Shown here piece by piece: positions 6,337 through 6,924 of a stretch of DNA of 6,924 nt (position 1 is the stretch's first letter; each line of letters opens with the position of its first letter). A model generated the notes under the pieces. That model searched no databases, was not told the DNA's origin, and was given only the letters and a program-made list of their open reading frames with translations. The position numbers and the translations under genes were made by a program. Origin of the DNA: Planctomycetota bacterium (lineage in GTDB: Bacteria; Planctomycetota; UBA1135; UBA2386); contig JAGQQZ010000159.1 of assembly GCA_020425915.1 (NCBI GenBank), positions 1-6,924 on the forward strand. The letters run 5' to 3'.

Positions 6337-6349
6337 TCCGGCCCCGACC

Positions 6350-6862
6350 TCAGTCGGCGGTGGGGTCGTCTGTCTCGCGGAGCCGCAGACCCCACCAGCC
6401 GACGTCGTGCCACTTGCCGAGCTTGAATCCGACGCGCCGGTAGACGCCGACCGATTCAAAACCGAGCGCAGCGTGCATCGCCACGCTCGCGGGGTTGGGT
6501 AGCGCGATCCCGGCGTACACGTTGACGAACCCCTGGTCGCGGAGCCGGCCGCACAGATCACGGTACAGCTTGCGCGCGACGCCCTGCCGCTGATAGCTCG
6601 ACGACACGTACACCGAGACTTCGGCGCACCACTGGTAGGCGGCGCGGTGCCGGTGCGGTGACGCATGTGCGTAGCCGCGAAGGTCGCCATCGACCTCGTC
6701 GACGATCCAGGGGTATCGCTCGCCCGACTCGGTGATGCGCTGTTGGATCTGCTCGACGGTCGGCGGTTCGAACTCGAACGAGATCGGCGTGTCGCGGACG
6801 ACAGGGCCGTAGATGGCGACGATGTCCTCGGCGTCGGCGGGGGTGGCGAGTCGGATGGTCAC
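6350..6862 (-). CDS. GNAT N-acetyltransferase, phosphinothricin acetyltransferase-like
   Basis: A 170-residue cytoplasmic acetyl-CoA-dependent N-acetyltransferase covering a full GNAT fold. It opens with 'IRLATPADAEDIVAIYGPVV' (3-22) and 'PISFEFEPPT' (26-35), characteristic of the Pat/Bar/YncA (MddA) group. The acetyl-CoA pyrophosphate loop is Q91-R-Q-G-V-A96 after strand 'AEVSVYV' (80-86). The C-terminal 'NPASVAMHAALGFESVGVYR' (123-142) and 'VGFKLGKWHDVGWW' (144-157) are the group's substrate-side signatures. Likely substrates are small amino-acid analogues such as methionine sulfoximine or phosphinothricin, or a related amine; the sequence cannot decide. The start is GTG (bases 6862-6860), since the conserved N-terminus begins directly after it; only a weak GGGG precedes it, touching the start. 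The frame remains open to the window edge, but the extra residues look non-conserved. It is convergent with the protease gene, 13 bases apart, and appears to be a separate transcription unit. No clear promoter is seen in 6863-6924. Confidence 0.93.
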   Translation of the reverse strand: MTIRLATPADAEDIVAIYGPVVRDTPISFEFEPPTVEQIQQRITESGERYPWIVDEVDGDLRGYAHASPHRHRAAYQWCAEVSVYVSSSYQRQGVARKLYRDLCGRLRDQGFVNVYAGIALPNPASVAMHAALGFESVGVYRRVGFKLGKWHDVGWWGLRLRETDDPTAD

Positions 6863-6924
6863 CCCAGCAGGATCGGGGATGGGGCGCGGGATTGGTAGAT
6901 CCCACCCCCCGTACGTGCATCGAG

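Noticed and set aside
6337..6349. A bidirectional terminator between the convergent genes
   Set aside because: The 13-base gap shows no stem-loop or T-run; any terminator must lie inside the coding ends and none was evident.

Overview
The window is a compact, GC-rich (roughly two-thirds G+C by eye) bacterial chromosome segment with almost no non-coding DNA. The best guess for the host is a member of the Planctomycetota. This rests on the style of the BlaI-type repressor (an 'ENATVQKL' recognition-helix region) and of its M56 partner (a coiled-coil C-terminus instead of a penicillin-binding sensor, and an 'RRITMIMQG' stretch before the last membrane helix). It is an inference; no rRNA or other phylogenetic marker is present. 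No mobile element, tRNA, rRNA or CRISPR array was seen.

Left part (1-4057, + strand): five genes are packed head to tail with junctions of -4, +3, -8 and -4 bases, so they look like one translationally coupled operon. They are the 3' end of an unrecognised gene (1-401); a tRNA-dihydrouridine synthase that resembles eukaryotic DUS3 more than bacterial DusA/B/C (398-1513); and a three-gene membrane module of unknown function: a DUF2157 protein (1517-2515), a DUF4401 protein (2508-3560) and a GDYXXLXY-family protein (3557-4057). The module encodes two polytopic membrane proteins and one membrane-anchored small extracytoplasmic protein, probably forming a complex. Its link to a tRNA-modification gene is unexplained.

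Middle (4058-6336, + strand): a 67-base gap carries a striking control region, a perfect 16-bp inverted repeat (4074-4116) whose two arms are each themselves a 13-base operator-like dyad (AGACA-N3-TGTCT). It lies directly upstream of a BlaI/MecI-family repressor gene (4125-4526, TTG start), which overlaps an M56 (BlaR1-type) membrane metalloprotease gene (4519-6336). Together they form a self-regulated sensor-protease/repressor pair. The protease has a long coiled-coil C-terminus, so it probably does not sense beta-lactams.

Right part (6350-6862, - strand): a GNAT acetyltransferase of the phosphinothricin-acetyltransferase-like group converges on the protease gene with only 13 bases between stops. 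The last 62 bases hold its upstream leader, in which I see no convincing promoter.
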